A DNA stretch of 64,000 nucleotides from Bordetella parapertussis. Its GTDB lineage: Bacteria > Pseudomonadota > Gammaproteobacteria > Burkholderiales > SG8-39. The notes under the pieces were generated by a model. That model was not told the DNA's origin. It saw nothing but the letters and a program-made list of their open reading frames with translations, and did not search any database. The position numbers were made by a program, and so were the translations under genes. The stretch spans positions 1 through 64,000 of the forward strand of contig CAMAWC010000009.1 of NCBI GenBank assembly GCA_945861875.1, read 5' to 3'. Shown here in pieces: positions 1 to 9,178 of this stretch (position 1 is its first letter; every line of letters begins with the position of its first letter).

Positions 1-353
1 CCCCCCGACTGCGGCAGCTGGCAAACACCGACAAAGTTCTTCGGGTACAACTGGCAGACGCGGTAAATCAGGTCGTTGCAGATGCGCGACCAGTCCGAAC
101 TGGTGATGGCATTGCCGATGTGATGGGCCATGAAGCTGGCACGCGGCGAAAAAATTGTCAGGTCGGTGCCGCGTTCGCGCTGGATCCTCAGTTGCGCCCC
201 CTCCAGGGTTTCGCGGATTTCATCATCACTCATCGCGAGGTCCGACAGCCGTGGCGCAGACGCCGGATTGTTTAATGCATCCACCTGGCGCTGGCGCCAG
301 GTTTCCAGCTGCTTGGGCGCCGTGGTGTAGTGACCGTGGCAGTCGATGATCAT
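1..353 (-). CDS. Amidohydrolase family protein, LigJ (4-oxalomesaconate hydratase)-like, 3' end cut by window edge
   Basis: Reverse-strand reading from ATG at 353: MIIDCHGHYTTAPKQLETWRQRQVDALNNPASAPRLSDLAMSDDEIRETLEGAQLRIQRERGTDLTIFSPRASFMAHHIGNAITSSDWSRICNDLIYRVCQLYPKNFVGVCQLPQSGG; open to the window start. Absent from the ORF track because it is partial. Confidence 0.85.
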   Translation of the reverse strand, partial: MIIDCHGHYTTAPKQLETWRQRQVDALNNPASAPRLSDLAMSDDEIRETLEGAQLRIQRERGTDLTIFSPRASFMAHHIGNAITSSDWSRICNDLIYRVCQLYPKNFVGVCQLPQSG

Positions 354-399
354 CTTTGTAGCTTTCCTGGTTGTCGTTTCACGGCGTCCGCGGCACGGA

Positions 400-1509
400 T
401 CAGCCCCATACTTCCTCGGCCACCTCGACGATCAGCCGCAGCTTTTTCCACTGGTCCTCGGCGGTGAGCTTGTTGCCGTGATGGGTCGAGGCAAAGCCGC
501 ACTGCGGCGACAGGCACAGGTTCTCCAGCGGCACGTACTTGGCCGCCTCGTCGATGCGGCGCTTGAGCAAGTCCTTGGATTCGAGCACCGGCGACTTGGA
601 GGTCACCAGGCCCAGCACGACCTTTTTGTCCTTGGGCATGAAACGCAGCGGCTCAAAACCCCCGGCGCGATCCGAGTCGTACTCGAGGAAGAACCCGTCC
701 ACCTTGACTTCGTTGAACACCGCCTCGGCCACCGTGTCGTAGCCGCCCGAAGCGACCCAGGAGCTCATGAAATTGCCGCGGCAGGTGTGCATGGTGACAT
801 TGAGTCCGGCCGGTCGTCCGGTGAGGGCCTTGTTGATGGCGGCGGCATAGGTGTGCACCAGCTCGCTCGGGTTGTCACCGCGCGTCACCGTCATGGCGCG
901 GAATTTTTCGTCGCACAGCATCGAGTAACTGGTGTCGTCGATCTGCAGGTAGGTGCAGCCGGCGGCCACGAGGTCGCGAATTTCCTCCTGGTAGGCGCGA
1001 CCAACATCGTCCCAGAACTCGGCCATGTCAGGATAGGCTTCCTTGCTCACCGAGTTGCGGCCGCCGCGATGGTGCAGCATGGCCGGTGCCGGGATGGTCA
1101 TCTTGGGCGTGTTCTTGGTAACAGACTTGAGGAACTTGAAGTGATCGACGAACACCGGCTTGGTGCGGCGCAGCTTGCCGCCGACAAACATGATGGGCGG
1201 CATGTCCTCGACATTAATACCCTGGAACGCGGCGACTCCAGGATCGGGCTTGGTCTGGACACCGCCAAAGCCGGAAAGGAAATCGACATGCCACCAGTCG
1301 CGGCGGAACTCGCCGTCGGTCACCGCCTGTATGCCCACGCCCTCCTGGCGCGCCACGGCTTCGCGTATGCACTTGTCCTCGACCGCCGTGAGCGCCTCGC
1401 GACTCAACTCCTTGCGCTTGAACTTTGCGCGCGCCTCGTGCAACTCGGCCGGGCGCAGCAGGCTTCCGACCTGGTCGGCGCGAAACGGGGGTTTGGGGGG
1501 GGTGCTCAT
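400..1509 (-). CDS. Cobalamin-independent methionine synthase II (MetE C-terminal-like) family protein
   Basis: MSTPPKPPFRADQVGSLLRPAEL...VTDGEFRRDWWHVDFLSGFGG...YLQIDD...LCLSPQCGFAS; typical MetE-C-like short protein. Start placed at ATG 1509. Confidence 0.85.
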   Translation of the reverse strand: MSTPPKPPFRADQVGSLLRPAELHEARAKFKRKELSREALTAVEDKCIREAVARQEGVGIQAVTDGEFRRDWWHVDFLSGFGGVQTKPDPGVAAFQGINVEDMPPIMFVGGKLRRTKPVFVDHFKFLKSVTKNTPKMTIPAPAMLHHRGGRNSVSKEAYPDMAEFWDDVGRAYQEEIRDLVAAGCTYLQIDDTSYSMLCDEKFRAMTVTRGDNPSELVHTYAAAINKALTGRPAGLNVTMHTCRGNFMSSWVASGGYDTVAEAVFNEVKVDGFFLEYDSDRAGGFEPLRFMPKDKKVVLGLVTSKSPVLESKDLLKRRIDEAAKYVPLENLCLSPQCGFASTHHGNKLTAEDQWKKLRLIVEVAEEVWG

Positions 1510-1570
1510 GTATGTCTCCCTTGTATCAATGTTGTATGAATGATTTTTTTGATATTGCAAACCCGGCAGC

Positions 1571-2482
1571 TTAGCCAAGCGCGCGCGTCGTGTCATCGAA
1601 CAATTCATCCACCTGCAGCTTGCGCGGCAGCAGGCCTTGTGCGTAAGCATAATCGATAATGATTTCCAGGCTGGGTCGGCATGCCTCGACACCAAACGGA
1701 AAAAAATTCGTCGCCGCCACATTCGGTGCCAGCGCCGCAGCCTCCGCCTTGCTGTCAACCAGCATGCGATAGACCTCACGCACCAGGTCGGGACGCTCCT
1801 TGCAAAGCGATTCACGCATCACCATCAGGTGATTGACCGGCACCGCCTTGTTCCGTTTGCACCAGTCTTGCGCCGCGACCGCCGAATCGGCGATGACCGG
1901 CCGCAATCTTGCGTCGTCTGGCGTTTCGTTGCCCAGGATAATGGCATCGAGTTCGCCTGCGAGCAGCATGGGCAGCAATTGCTTGTCCTTGCCGGCGCGT
2001 TCCACCTCGGGCGGGTCCTTGTATTCGGCCAGGTGCCCGTCCTCAAAGCCCACCCATTGGATGCTGGCAAGGTCGACACCATAATCGCTTTGCAAAATGC
2101 CGCGCATCCAGGTCGGCGTCGTCTGGGCATAAGAGCGCATACCGACGCGGCGGCCTGCCAGCCCGGATGGATCGATATGGCCGCGCTCGGCGTTGTAGAT
2201 CAGGCACTGGTGCTGGAAGCGTCCCGGGCCCACCACCGCCGGCAGCAACACCAGCGGCTTGCCATAGGCCTTGGCCTGCAGGAAGGTGACAATCGCCAGT
2301 TCGGCGACATCGAATTCCAGGTCGCGCACCACACGCTTGAACGCGGTGTTGGGCATCTTGGTCTCTACAAAATCGAAGTCCAGCAGTTCCGATGCCACCG
2401 CGGCGCGCTTCAGGGCAAGGGTGTTCGGGTAATCGCCAAGCAGGGCGTGCAGCCTGATTTTGGAAAGGGGCGGAGCATTCAT
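1571..2482 (-). CDS. ABC-type substrate-binding / 4,5-dihydroxyphthalate decarboxylase-like protein
   Basis: MNAPPLSKIRLHALLGDYPNTLALKRAAV...FDVAELAIVTFLQAKAYGKPLVLLPAVV; periplasmic-binding-protein-like fold but no obvious signal peptide. Confidence 0.65.
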   Translation of the reverse strand: MNAPPLSKIRLHALLGDYPNTLALKRAAVASELLDFDFVETKMPNTAFKRVVRDLEFDVAELAIVTFLQAKAYGKPLVLLPAVVGPGRFQHQCLIYNAERGHIDPSGLAGRRVGMRSYAQTTPTWMRGILQSDYGVDLASIQWVGFEDGHLAEYKDPPEVERAGKDKQLLPMLLAGELDAIILGNETPDDARLRPVIADSAVAAQDWCKRNKAVPVNHLMVMRESLCKERPDLVREVYRMLVDSKAEAAALAPNVAATNFFPFGVEACRPSLEIIIDYAYAQGLLPRKLQVDELFDDTTRALG

Positions 2483-2568
2483 GGCGGCGGTTTCCGGAAT
2501 TTGACGCTTTGAGGAGCCTGATTGATGGTGGCCGTATTGATTTTCGCGCACGTCGTGGCAAAATTAAA

Positions 2569-2581
2569 TGGCATTCTGCCA
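2569..2581. promoter_or_regulatory. Candidate LysR-type T-N11-A operator (TGGCATTCTGCCA)
   Basis: Perfect TGGCA-N3-TGCCA inverted repeat in the divergent intergenic region between the 2482 start (-) and the LysR gene start at 2631 (+). Confidence 0.5.
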
Positions 2582-2630
2582 CTAGCAGTTATAGCATCTG
2601 GGCATTTCCCCGCTCCGGAAGCGCGCGCGC

Positions 2631-3548
2631 ATGGATCTCAAACAACTGGACTATTTTGTTCACGTCGCCGAACTGGGCAGCTTTACCAAGGCGGCCTCGC
2701 TGCTCTCCATCGCCCAGCCCGCGCTCAGCCGGCAGGTGCGCCAGCTCGAAGTCGAACTCAAGCAGACCCTGCTCTACCGCAACGGCCGCGGCGTCAGCGT
2801 CACCGAAGCAGGCAAGCGCCTGGTGGCCCACGCCCGCGGCATACTGCAGCAGGTCGACCGCGCCCGCGGCGAACTCGAAGACGTCAAGGGCGCGCCGGTG
2901 GGGCGTGTGGTTGTCGGCGCGCCACCCAGTGTGGGAAAAATGCTCACCGTGCCGCTGGTCAAGGCGTTTCGCGCCGACTATCCGGGCGCCTCGATCGGCA
3001 TGGTCGAGGGGCTCTCGGTGACCATCCAGGAGTGGCTGCTGACCGGGCGCGTCGACATCGGTCTCATTTACAACCCGGTGCCGACGCCGACCGTCGAAAT
3101 CACGCCCTTTCTCGCCGAAGAACTGTTTCTTATCCGCCCGGCGCCAGCGGGCCGGGTAAAGCCGCTCAAACCCCTGCCATTGCGCGAACTGCCAAATTTC
3201 CCGCTGATCATTCCCAGCCGTCCGCACGCCATTCGCATGTACGTCGAGACACAACTGGCCAACCTCGGACTCAAGCCAGCGGTTGCGCTGGAAATTGACG
3301 GGGTCTCCTCCATCCTCGATCTGGTGCACGAAGGGCACGGCGCGGCGGTGCTCTCGCTCAATGCGGTTCACGGCCACAAACGCAGCTTTAGCGCCACACC
3401 GTTCACGCGTCCGCGCCTTACCAGCCACCTGACACTCGCCGTTTCGGCGCAACGCCCGACCACGCCGCTGACACGCAGCACCTTTGATCTGATACAGCGC
3501 ATCGGACCGCAATTGCTGATCAAAACCCTGCGCCGCCAGCCAGCATGA
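2631..3548 (+). CDS. LysR family transcriptional regulator
   Basis: MDLKQLDYFVHVAELGSFTKAASLLSIAQPALSRQVRQLEVELKQTLLYRNGRGV; classic LysR wHTH. Confidence 0.95.
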   Translation: MDLKQLDYFVHVAELGSFTKAASLLSIAQPALSRQVRQLEVELKQTLLYRNGRGVSVTEAGKRLVAHARGILQQVDRARGELEDVKGAPVGRVVVGAPPSVGKMLTVPLVKAFRADYPGASIGMVEGLSVTIQEWLLTGRVDIGLIYNPVPTPTVEITPFLAEELFLIRPAPAGRVKPLKPLPLRELPNFPLIIPSRPHAIRMYVETQLANLGLKPAVALEIDGVSSILDLVHEGHGAAVLSLNAVHGHKRSFSATPFTRPRLTSHLTLAVSAQRPTTPLTRSTFDLIQRIGPQLLIKTLRRQPA

Positions 3549-4276
3549 TACGAGGCCCTCTGCTGTTGCTGCCCGGATTGATTTGCGACGCCACAGTGTG
3601 GACGCCGGTGTTGTCAAACCCGGCGGCGGCGCTTGACGATATCGCCGACTGCCATATTTTCAGCTATGGCGATGCCGACTCCATAGACGCCATGGCAAGA
3701 GGCGTGTTGCGTCAGGCCCCGGTCAAGTTCGCCCTCGCCGGCCATTCCATGGGCGGCCGCGTCGCGCTCGAGGTGATGCGCCTCGCACCGACCCGTGTCA
3801 CCCGCCTCGCCCTGCTTGACACCGGCTACCAGGCGCGCCCCGACGGCGCTCCCGGCGAACGCGAACGGCAGGAGCGCATGGCGCTGCTGGCACTTGCCCG
3901 CAGCGCGGGCATGCGCGCCATGGGCAGTCGCTGGGCGCAAGGCATGGTACAAATGGAGCGTCTTGCCGACACCGTGCTGATGGACGCCATCCTCGACATG
4001 ATAGAGCGCAAGTCCGCCGATACCTTCGCCGCGCAGATCAACGCCCTGCTCAACCGGCCCGACGCCACCGATCTACTGCCGCACATAAGCTGCCCCACGC
4101 TGCTGTTGTGCGGCCGCGAGGACAGCTGGAGCCCGCTGGCGCGCCACCAGCAAATGGCCGCGCTGCTGCCGCGCGCCCGATTGGAAGTCATCGCCGACTG
4201 CGGCCACATGTCGACCATGGAGCGGCCGCAGGCGGTGGCACAGGCGATGAGGACCTGGCTGGAGCAGCCTGCCTGA
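3545..4276 (+). CDS. Alpha/beta hydrolase
   Basis: Contains FALAGHSMGGRVALEVMRL nucleophile elbow and late DCGHMSTMERP; overlaps the LysR stop by 4 nt. Confidence 0.9.
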   Translation: MIRGPLLLLPGLICDATVWTPVLSNPAAALDDIADCHIFSYGDADSIDAMARGVLRQAPVKFALAGHSMGGRVALEVMRLAPTRVTRLALLDTGYQARPDGAPGERERQERMALLALARSAGMRAMGSRWAQGMVQMERLADTVLMDAILDMIERKSADTFAAQINALLNRPDATDLLPHISCPTLLLCGREDSWSPLARHQQMAALLPRARLEVIADCGHMSTMERPQAVAQAMRTWLEQPA

Positions 4277-4353
4277 GCCGGCAGTTTGCTAAAATCGGCC
4301 CCGGCTATTCTTTCAATCCATCCTGGCTTGCCCAAAAGCCGAAGGAGAACGCA

Positions 4354-5586
4354 ATTACAGTCCTTGATACCGCGCAACTGCTGCAGGAAGCGGCCTCCGC
4401 CGAACTCGCCGGACTCGTCGAAAAGTCCATCGCGCTTTATCGCACCATCCTCAGCATCGACCCGGCCAGCCTGCCCGCCGCCACCGACCTCAGCCGACTG
4501 CTGCACATGCGTGGCCAATTCGGCGAGGCGATCAGCTGCTGCGAAGCCGGCCTCGAATACTGGCCTGACGATTTCAACCTGCTGCAGAACCTCGCCATCA
4601 ACCTGCATCGTGCCGGCCAGTTCCAGGCGGCGCTGCTGCGTGTCGAAAAGCTGAAGACACTCAAGCCTTACCAGTCCACAGTCCACTACCTGGAAGCAAG
4701 AGTCCACGACGATAGCGGCAACCTGCCAACCTCGCTCGAAGCCTACCGCAGGGCCGTGGAGTGCGACACCAGCGACCTTGTCATGGTCGTTGCACTGGGG
4801 GACGCACTGCTGCGCGCCGGCTTTACCGGGGAGGCGCTGGCACAGTTCGACCGGGCGCTGCGCGTAAATGTCTATGATGTGCGCGCCCTCGCGCTAAAAA
4901 CGGCGGCACTGGCCGAACTGGGCCGTACGGACGAGGAAAAATGGCTGTCTGATCCGCAACACTTCATAAAAATGCACAGGTTGTCCGAACTCGGCGTGAG
5001 CGAAACCGAACAGGCCGCGTTCAACCGCAGGGTTTCCGAGTTCGCGGCCGCCCACCATTCCATGAAAGAGGATCCGGCGGAAAACGCCACCTACCTCGGC
5101 TGGCACAGCGGCGAACTGGGCGGCGAAACCGACCTGGATATCGGGCGGATCAAGCTCTTTATCGCGCATGCACTTAAACAGCGCGTCAGCGAACTAAAGG
5201 ACGAGGATCCGCGGCATCCTTTTGTCACCGGCCTGCCGCGCACCTTTGACCTGCGCCTGTGGTCGGTGAAAATGACCCGCGGCGGAAAAATGATTCCGCA
5301 CATCCATCCGGACGGCTGGTTGAGCGGGGTGTATTACGCCGACATCCCGCCTATCGTGAACGATCCGGACGCAGCCCAGGCCGGCTGGATCCGCTTCGGA
5401 CCGCCGCGCAACGACATCAAGATGAGCGCCCAACCGCTTACCCGCACGGTAAAACCCGAACCCGGGTTGATGGTGACTTTCCCGTCTTACTTCTGGCACT
5501 CCACCGTACCGCTGCCCGAGGACAACACCGAGCGCCGGTTGGTGCTGGCCTTCGACGTCATCCCGGGAAGAGCGCCCTCGTTCTGA
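4354..5586 (+). CDS. TPR-repeat protein with C-terminal putative 2OG-Fe(II) oxygenase domain; proposed ATT start
   Basis: TPR-like helices followed by MIPHIHPDGWLSGVYYADIP...PSYFWHSTVPLPEDNTERRLVLAFDV. AAGGAG at 4342-4347 lies 6 nt upstream of in-frame ATT 4354; no ATG/GTG/TTG in frame at a sensible distance. Confidence 0.75.
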   Translation: MTVLDTAQLLQEAASAELAGLVEKSIALYRTILSIDPASLPAATDLSRLLHMRGQFGEAISCCEAGLEYWPDDFNLLQNLAINLHRAGQFQAALLRVEKLKTLKPYQSTVHYLEARVHDDSGNLPTSLEAYRRAVECDTSDLVMVVALGDALLRAGFTGEALAQFDRALRVNVYDVRALALKTAALAELGRTDEEKWLSDPQHFIKMHRLSELGVSETEQAAFNRRVSEFAAAHHSMKEDPAENATYLGWHSGELGGETDLDIGRIKLFIAHALKQRVSELKDEDPRHPFVTGLPRTFDLRLWSVKMTRGGKMIPHIHPDGWLSGVYYADIPPIVNDPDAAQAGWIRFGPPRNDIKMSAQPLTRTVKPEPGLMVTFPSYFWHSTVPLPEDNTERRLVLAFDVIPGRAPSF

Positions 5587-5654
5587 GCAGGGCGGGGGAT
5601 GGAACGTTTTGCCACGAAACCGTGGTCTGTCCCTGGGCCTTTTCTGATAAACGC

Positions 5655-6518
5655 TCAGGCGGCGCGCGAAGCCTCTCCCTTCGCCAGATGCACCTCGGCC
5701 ACCGGGTTGAGTCCGGTCAGCCAGTTGCGGTGGCGCGTGAATACGCGCATGTCGTGTCCAGGGACGATGCGCTCGAGTTGCTCCGCGCCGACCAGGGTTT
5801 TCAGCTTGTCGTAGGTGGCGACCAGATTCCAGGTGTTGCCCTGTACATAACCGGGCGGCCACATGCGCTCGATGTTGGAGTACCAATACACGCAGTCGCC
5901 GGCAATGACATAAGGCCCGGAGTGCGTTTCGACCTCGACCCATTGCGAGCCGAAGGTATGGGTGTCGGCGGCAAGTCGGCAATGCACGCCGGGCGCGATT
6001 TTGCTGTCGCCGTCGAGCAGCGTCACGCGGCCGGCCGCCACCGCGGCGCCAAAGCGCTGCAATACCTCGACATCCATCGACGACAGCGCCCAGTGCTCTT
6101 TGCCGACGGACAAATCCGGGATGGCGGCAATCACTTCCTGCCAGCGCTCGTACTCGCGCCGCTGCACGTAAATCCGCGCATTGGGAAAGGCGTCGAAGTT
6201 GCCAGCGTGGTCAAAGTGCAGGTGCGTCAGCACCAGCGTATCGACGTCTTCGGGCCGAAAGCCGGTCTTCGCCAGCACGGTCTCGGGCATCTCGATGTTC
6301 TGGAAGCGGCTGCCAGTCATTGAGTTGCCGCTCTTGAAGCCGCAATCGACAAGGATCAGCCGACGCTCGGCCGCCGCCGGCGCCGAGGCGATAACCGAGT
6401 AGAGCATCGGAATGTCGGTCATGCCCTGGTTGCTGCACACCGGGCAGCCGCCCATCATGTCGGTGGGAATGCGGCCGCGGGCGTAGCAATAGCTCCAGAT
6501 GGAGTGGTCGTGCACCAT
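5655..6518 (-). CDS. MBL-fold metallo-hydrolase (lactonase-like)
   Basis: VLTHLHFDHAGNFDAFPNARIYVQRREYE ... IVPGHDMRV; HxHxDH motif. Confidence 0.9.
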   Translation of the reverse strand: MVHDHSIWSYCYARGRIPTDMMGGCPVCSNQGMTDIPMLYSVIASAPAAAERRLILVDCGFKSGNSMTGSRFQNIEMPETVLAKTGFRPEDVDTLVLTHLHFDHAGNFDAFPNARIYVQRREYERWQEVIAAIPDLSVGKEHWALSSMDVEVLQRFGAAVAAGRVTLLDGDSKIAPGVHCRLAADTHTFGSQWVEVETHSGPYVIAGDCVYWYSNIERMWPPGYVQGNTWNLVATYDKLKTLVGAEQLERIVPGHDMRVFTRHRNWLTGLNPVAEVHLAKGEASRAA

Positions 6519-6524
6519 GCCTCG

Positions 6525-7523
6525 CTACTCTTCTGCGCTGAAGCCCGAGGCCTTCACGATCGGGGCCCAGGATGCGTACTGCGTCTTGATGATGTCGGCC
6601 ATCTCCGCCGGTGTGGTCGATTTGAGATCGACGCCCACCTGGGCCATGCGGTCGCGCACCTCGCTGCTCTTCAGCGCTTCGCGCAGCGCGACACCGAGCT
6701 TCTCGACCATGTCGGCCGGCGTCTTCGACGGCACAAACAGCGCAAAGTAGTCCTCGGCGACGACATCCGGATAACCCGCCTCGCGCGTCGTCGGCGTATC
6801 GGGCAAGAAGCGCGAGCGCTGCGTGCCGGTGGTCGCCAGCACGCGCAGCTTGCCGCTGCGTGCATGCTGCACGGCGTCGCCGATCGGCACCATGCCGACC
6901 GGCACCTGGCCGCCGAGCAGGTCTTGCACCATCGGTGCCGCGCCCTTGTACGGAATGTGGTTGAGGTTGACGTTGTCGATGCGCGCCAGCATGGTGCCGA
7001 CAAAATGCAGCGAGGTACCGGCGCCGGGCGAACCGTAGGCCGCGCCCGCCGGATTCTGTTTCGCCCAGTTCAGCCATTCCTGCACCGTCTTGATATTCGC
7101 CGGCAACCCGGGGCCGGCGGTGATGGCCGTGACAAAGGTTGCCGCGCTGCCTACCGCGGTGAAATCGCGAAAGGTGTCGTAGCCGAGTTTCTTGTACACG
7201 TGCGGAAAAATCGTCAGCATCGCCGTCGGCGTCAGCACCATGGTCGTGCCGTCCGCGTCCGCAGTGCGCGCCTGCTCAAGCACGGTACGGCCGCCACCGC
7301 CCGGCTTGTTCTCGACAATGATGTTGGCGGCGTAGGTGCCGCGCAGGCGCTCGGCGATCAGCCGCGATACCACGTCGGCCGAACCTCCGGGCGGGAAACC
7401 GTTCAGCATGCGCACCAGCTTGCTCTGCACCGGCGTTTGTGCGCCCGCCGGCAGACCTGCGGCGGCAAGCGCGAGGCCGCCGGCGGCGGTGATGAACTGA
7501 CGGCGTGAGTGGATACTTGGCAT
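6525..7523 (-). CDS. Bug/TctC-type tripartite tricarboxylate transporter substrate-binding protein
   Basis: MPSIHSRRQFITAAGG...MLNGFPPGGSADVVSRLIAERL...IIVENKPGGGGRTV; signal sequence plus Bug motifs. Confidence 0.9.
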   Translation of the reverse strand: MPSIHSRRQFITAAGGLALAAAGLPAGAQTPVQSKLVRMLNGFPPGGSADVVSRLIAERLRGTYAANIIVENKPGGGGRTVLEQARTADADGTTMVLTPTAMLTIFPHVYKKLGYDTFRDFTAVGSAATFVTAITAGPGLPANIKTVQEWLNWAKQNPAGAAYGSPGAGTSLHFVGTMLARIDNVNLNHIPYKGAAPMVQDLLGGQVPVGMVPIGDAVQHARSGKLRVLATTGTQRSRFLPDTPTTREAGYPDVVAEDYFALFVPSKTPADMVEKLGVALREALKSSEVRDRMAQVGVDLKSTTPAEMADIIKTQYASWAPIVKASGFSAEE

Positions 7524-7689
7524 GCGAGCGCTCCTGATGATTGCGAGAAGATTGCGGAATAGTTGCGAGAAAAGTGCGGTTCTGGAACGGTGTATAGGAA
7601 ATTCAAACCACCTTTTTCTCAATGCCCGCAATGTATCACCAGACCGAGAGGCCGAGAAGCGATCCGTTTGCGCGATGCTTTGTAAAAAC

Positions 7690-8036
7690 CTCCCTCTGCT
7701 GCAGGTTTATCAGTCGCTACGGCGGCCCATCCAGGCCGATTTCGACGCACTCTGGCCACCATGCGCGAGCGCAGACTGCGGCAGATCTTCAGCACTGCCT
7801 TCCAGCGTCGCTCTTGCCTTGAATATCAGGCCGCCTGGGAGAGAGGCGGCGGCGGCGCGTGGGCAGGCAAGCACAGGTGCGTGAGGAAACTGACAATGAC
7901 CGCCGGCGCCTCGATGGCGGCGCTGATGCCGCGCACGCCCCTTGCAGTCATCGACAACTGCGGCCACATAGCGACGATGGAGGGGCCGGCCGTGGTATCC
8001 GCGGCAATGCGGGCCTGGCTGGAACAGACAACCTAG
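7690..8036 (+). pseudogene. Decayed alpha/beta-hydrolase remnant
   Basis: C-terminal stretch MAALMPRTPLAVIDNCGHIATMEGPAVVSAAMRAWLEQTT parallels MAALLPRARLEVIADCGHMSTMERPQAVAQAMRTWLEQPA of the intact hydrolase at 3545-4276; upstream GATTTCGACGCACTCTGG... resembles the hydrolase N-terminal GLICDATVW region in another frame; central part missing. Confidence 0.6.
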
Positions 8037-8045
8037 CCTGATGAT

Positions 8046-8082
8046 CGGCTGGAAACCCGCACCAATAGGGCGTTTCCAGCCG
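8046..8082. repeat. Inverted repeat CGGCTGGAAAC...GTTTCCAGCCG
   Basis: Perfect 11-bp arms 8046-8056 / 8072-8082 between convergent features. Confidence 0.8.
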
Positions 8083-8091
8083 GTTGCTGAT

Positions 8092-9141
8092 CTAGCCGAT
8101 GCGCAGCAGCTTGGCCGCCGTCTTGCCGAGTATCAGGTCGCGGTCGGCCTCCGGCACATCGACCAGACGTTCGACGGTCTGCACCGGCTGATCCAGACCC
8201 ATGTCAAAGCAGTAGTCACTGCCCAGCAGCACGCGATCGGCGCCGACCAGGCGCACCAGGTTGAGGTTGATGGTGTCGTCGTGGCCGATGCAATCGTAAG
8301 TGAAGCGGCGCAGGTAGGCGCTGGGTAGCTGCTTCATGTGCTTGAGTTCGGCGCGCACCTTGGTGCCGTGGTCCCAGCGCCCGATCAGGCCGGGCATGGT
8401 GCCGCCGGCGTGCGGCAGGTTGATTTCGAGTTTGGGGAAGCGGTCCATCACCCCGCCGAAAATCAGGCAGGCGGCGGCGATGCCGGTGTCGTAAGGATTG
8501 CCGCAAAGGTTTTTCAGGTAAAAGCGCTTCAGCCGGTCGCTGGCGATGGTGTAGACCGGGTGCAGGTAAATGCCCCAGCCGAGTTCCTCGCAGCGCGCAT
8601 AAATGTCCCAGAAACGTTTGTCGTCGAGTTCGGTGCCGGCGATGTTGGTCGCAAGGTACAGGCCACGCATGCCCGGCAGTTTGGCGGCGCGATCGAGCTC
8701 CTTTAGCGCCAGCGCCGGATCCTGCATCGGCACCTGTGCAAAGCCGACGAACTTGTCGGGATATTTCAGGTGCGCCGCCGAGGCCGCATCGTTGTAACAC
8801 TGCGCCAGTGCGAGACCGAACGCCGGCGAGGCAAAGTAGACCATGGGCGTGGTCAGCGACAGGCAATTCATGTCCACACCCTGGCGCTGCATGCCGGCCA
8901 GGCGCAGGTCCAGGCTGACGAATTCGTCGGTAAACGCGTTTACGAGCCCGCCGCCGACAAACTTGTAGCCCTCGGCGCTACGCTCGATCACACCGCCTTC
9001 GCGGCCGCCGTCCTTGTCGATGAGGTCTATCCACTCCTGCGGGTACCAGTGGGCGTGGGTGTCGATGGTGGTACCGGTGTAGCGGCGCGGGCCGGCCTGG
9101 TGCGGGTGGTCGTGGGAATGGTCGTGCGCGTGTTGCGTCAT
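8092..9141 (-). CDS. Amidohydrolase-2 family protein (ACMSD-like decarboxylase/hydrolase)
   Basis: IDTHAHWYPQEWIDLID...LINLPHAGGTMPGLIGRWDHG...VLLGSDYCFDMGLDQP; metal-dependent hydrolase motifs; His-rich N-terminus. Confidence 0.88.
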   Translation of the reverse strand: MTQHAHDHSHDHPHQAGPRRYTGTTIDTHAHWYPQEWIDLIDKDGGREGGVIERSAEGYKFVGGGLVNAFTDEFVSLDLRLAGMQRQGVDMNCLSLTTPMVYFASPAFGLALAQCYNDAASAAHLKYPDKFVGFAQVPMQDPALALKELDRAAKLPGMRGLYLATNIAGTELDDKRFWDIYARCEELGWGIYLHPVYTIASDRLKRFYLKNLCGNPYDTGIAAACLIFGGVMDRFPKLEINLPHAGGTMPGLIGRWDHGTKVRAELKHMKQLPSAYLRRFTYDCIGHDDTINLNLVRLVGADRVLLGSDYCFDMGLDQPVQTVERLVDVPEADRDLILGKTAAKLLRIG

Positions 9142-9178
9142 GTTGGGCCGTTATTGAAAGTTGGAGGAAAACTGCCGC

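Noticed and set aside
346-1539. 397-aa plus-strand ORF
   Set aside because: Antisense shadow of the MetE-like gene; low-complexity His/Arg-rich translation typical of GC-rich mirror frames
2589-3617. 342-aa minus-strand ORF
   Set aside because: Antisense to the clear LysR gene; no recognisable family
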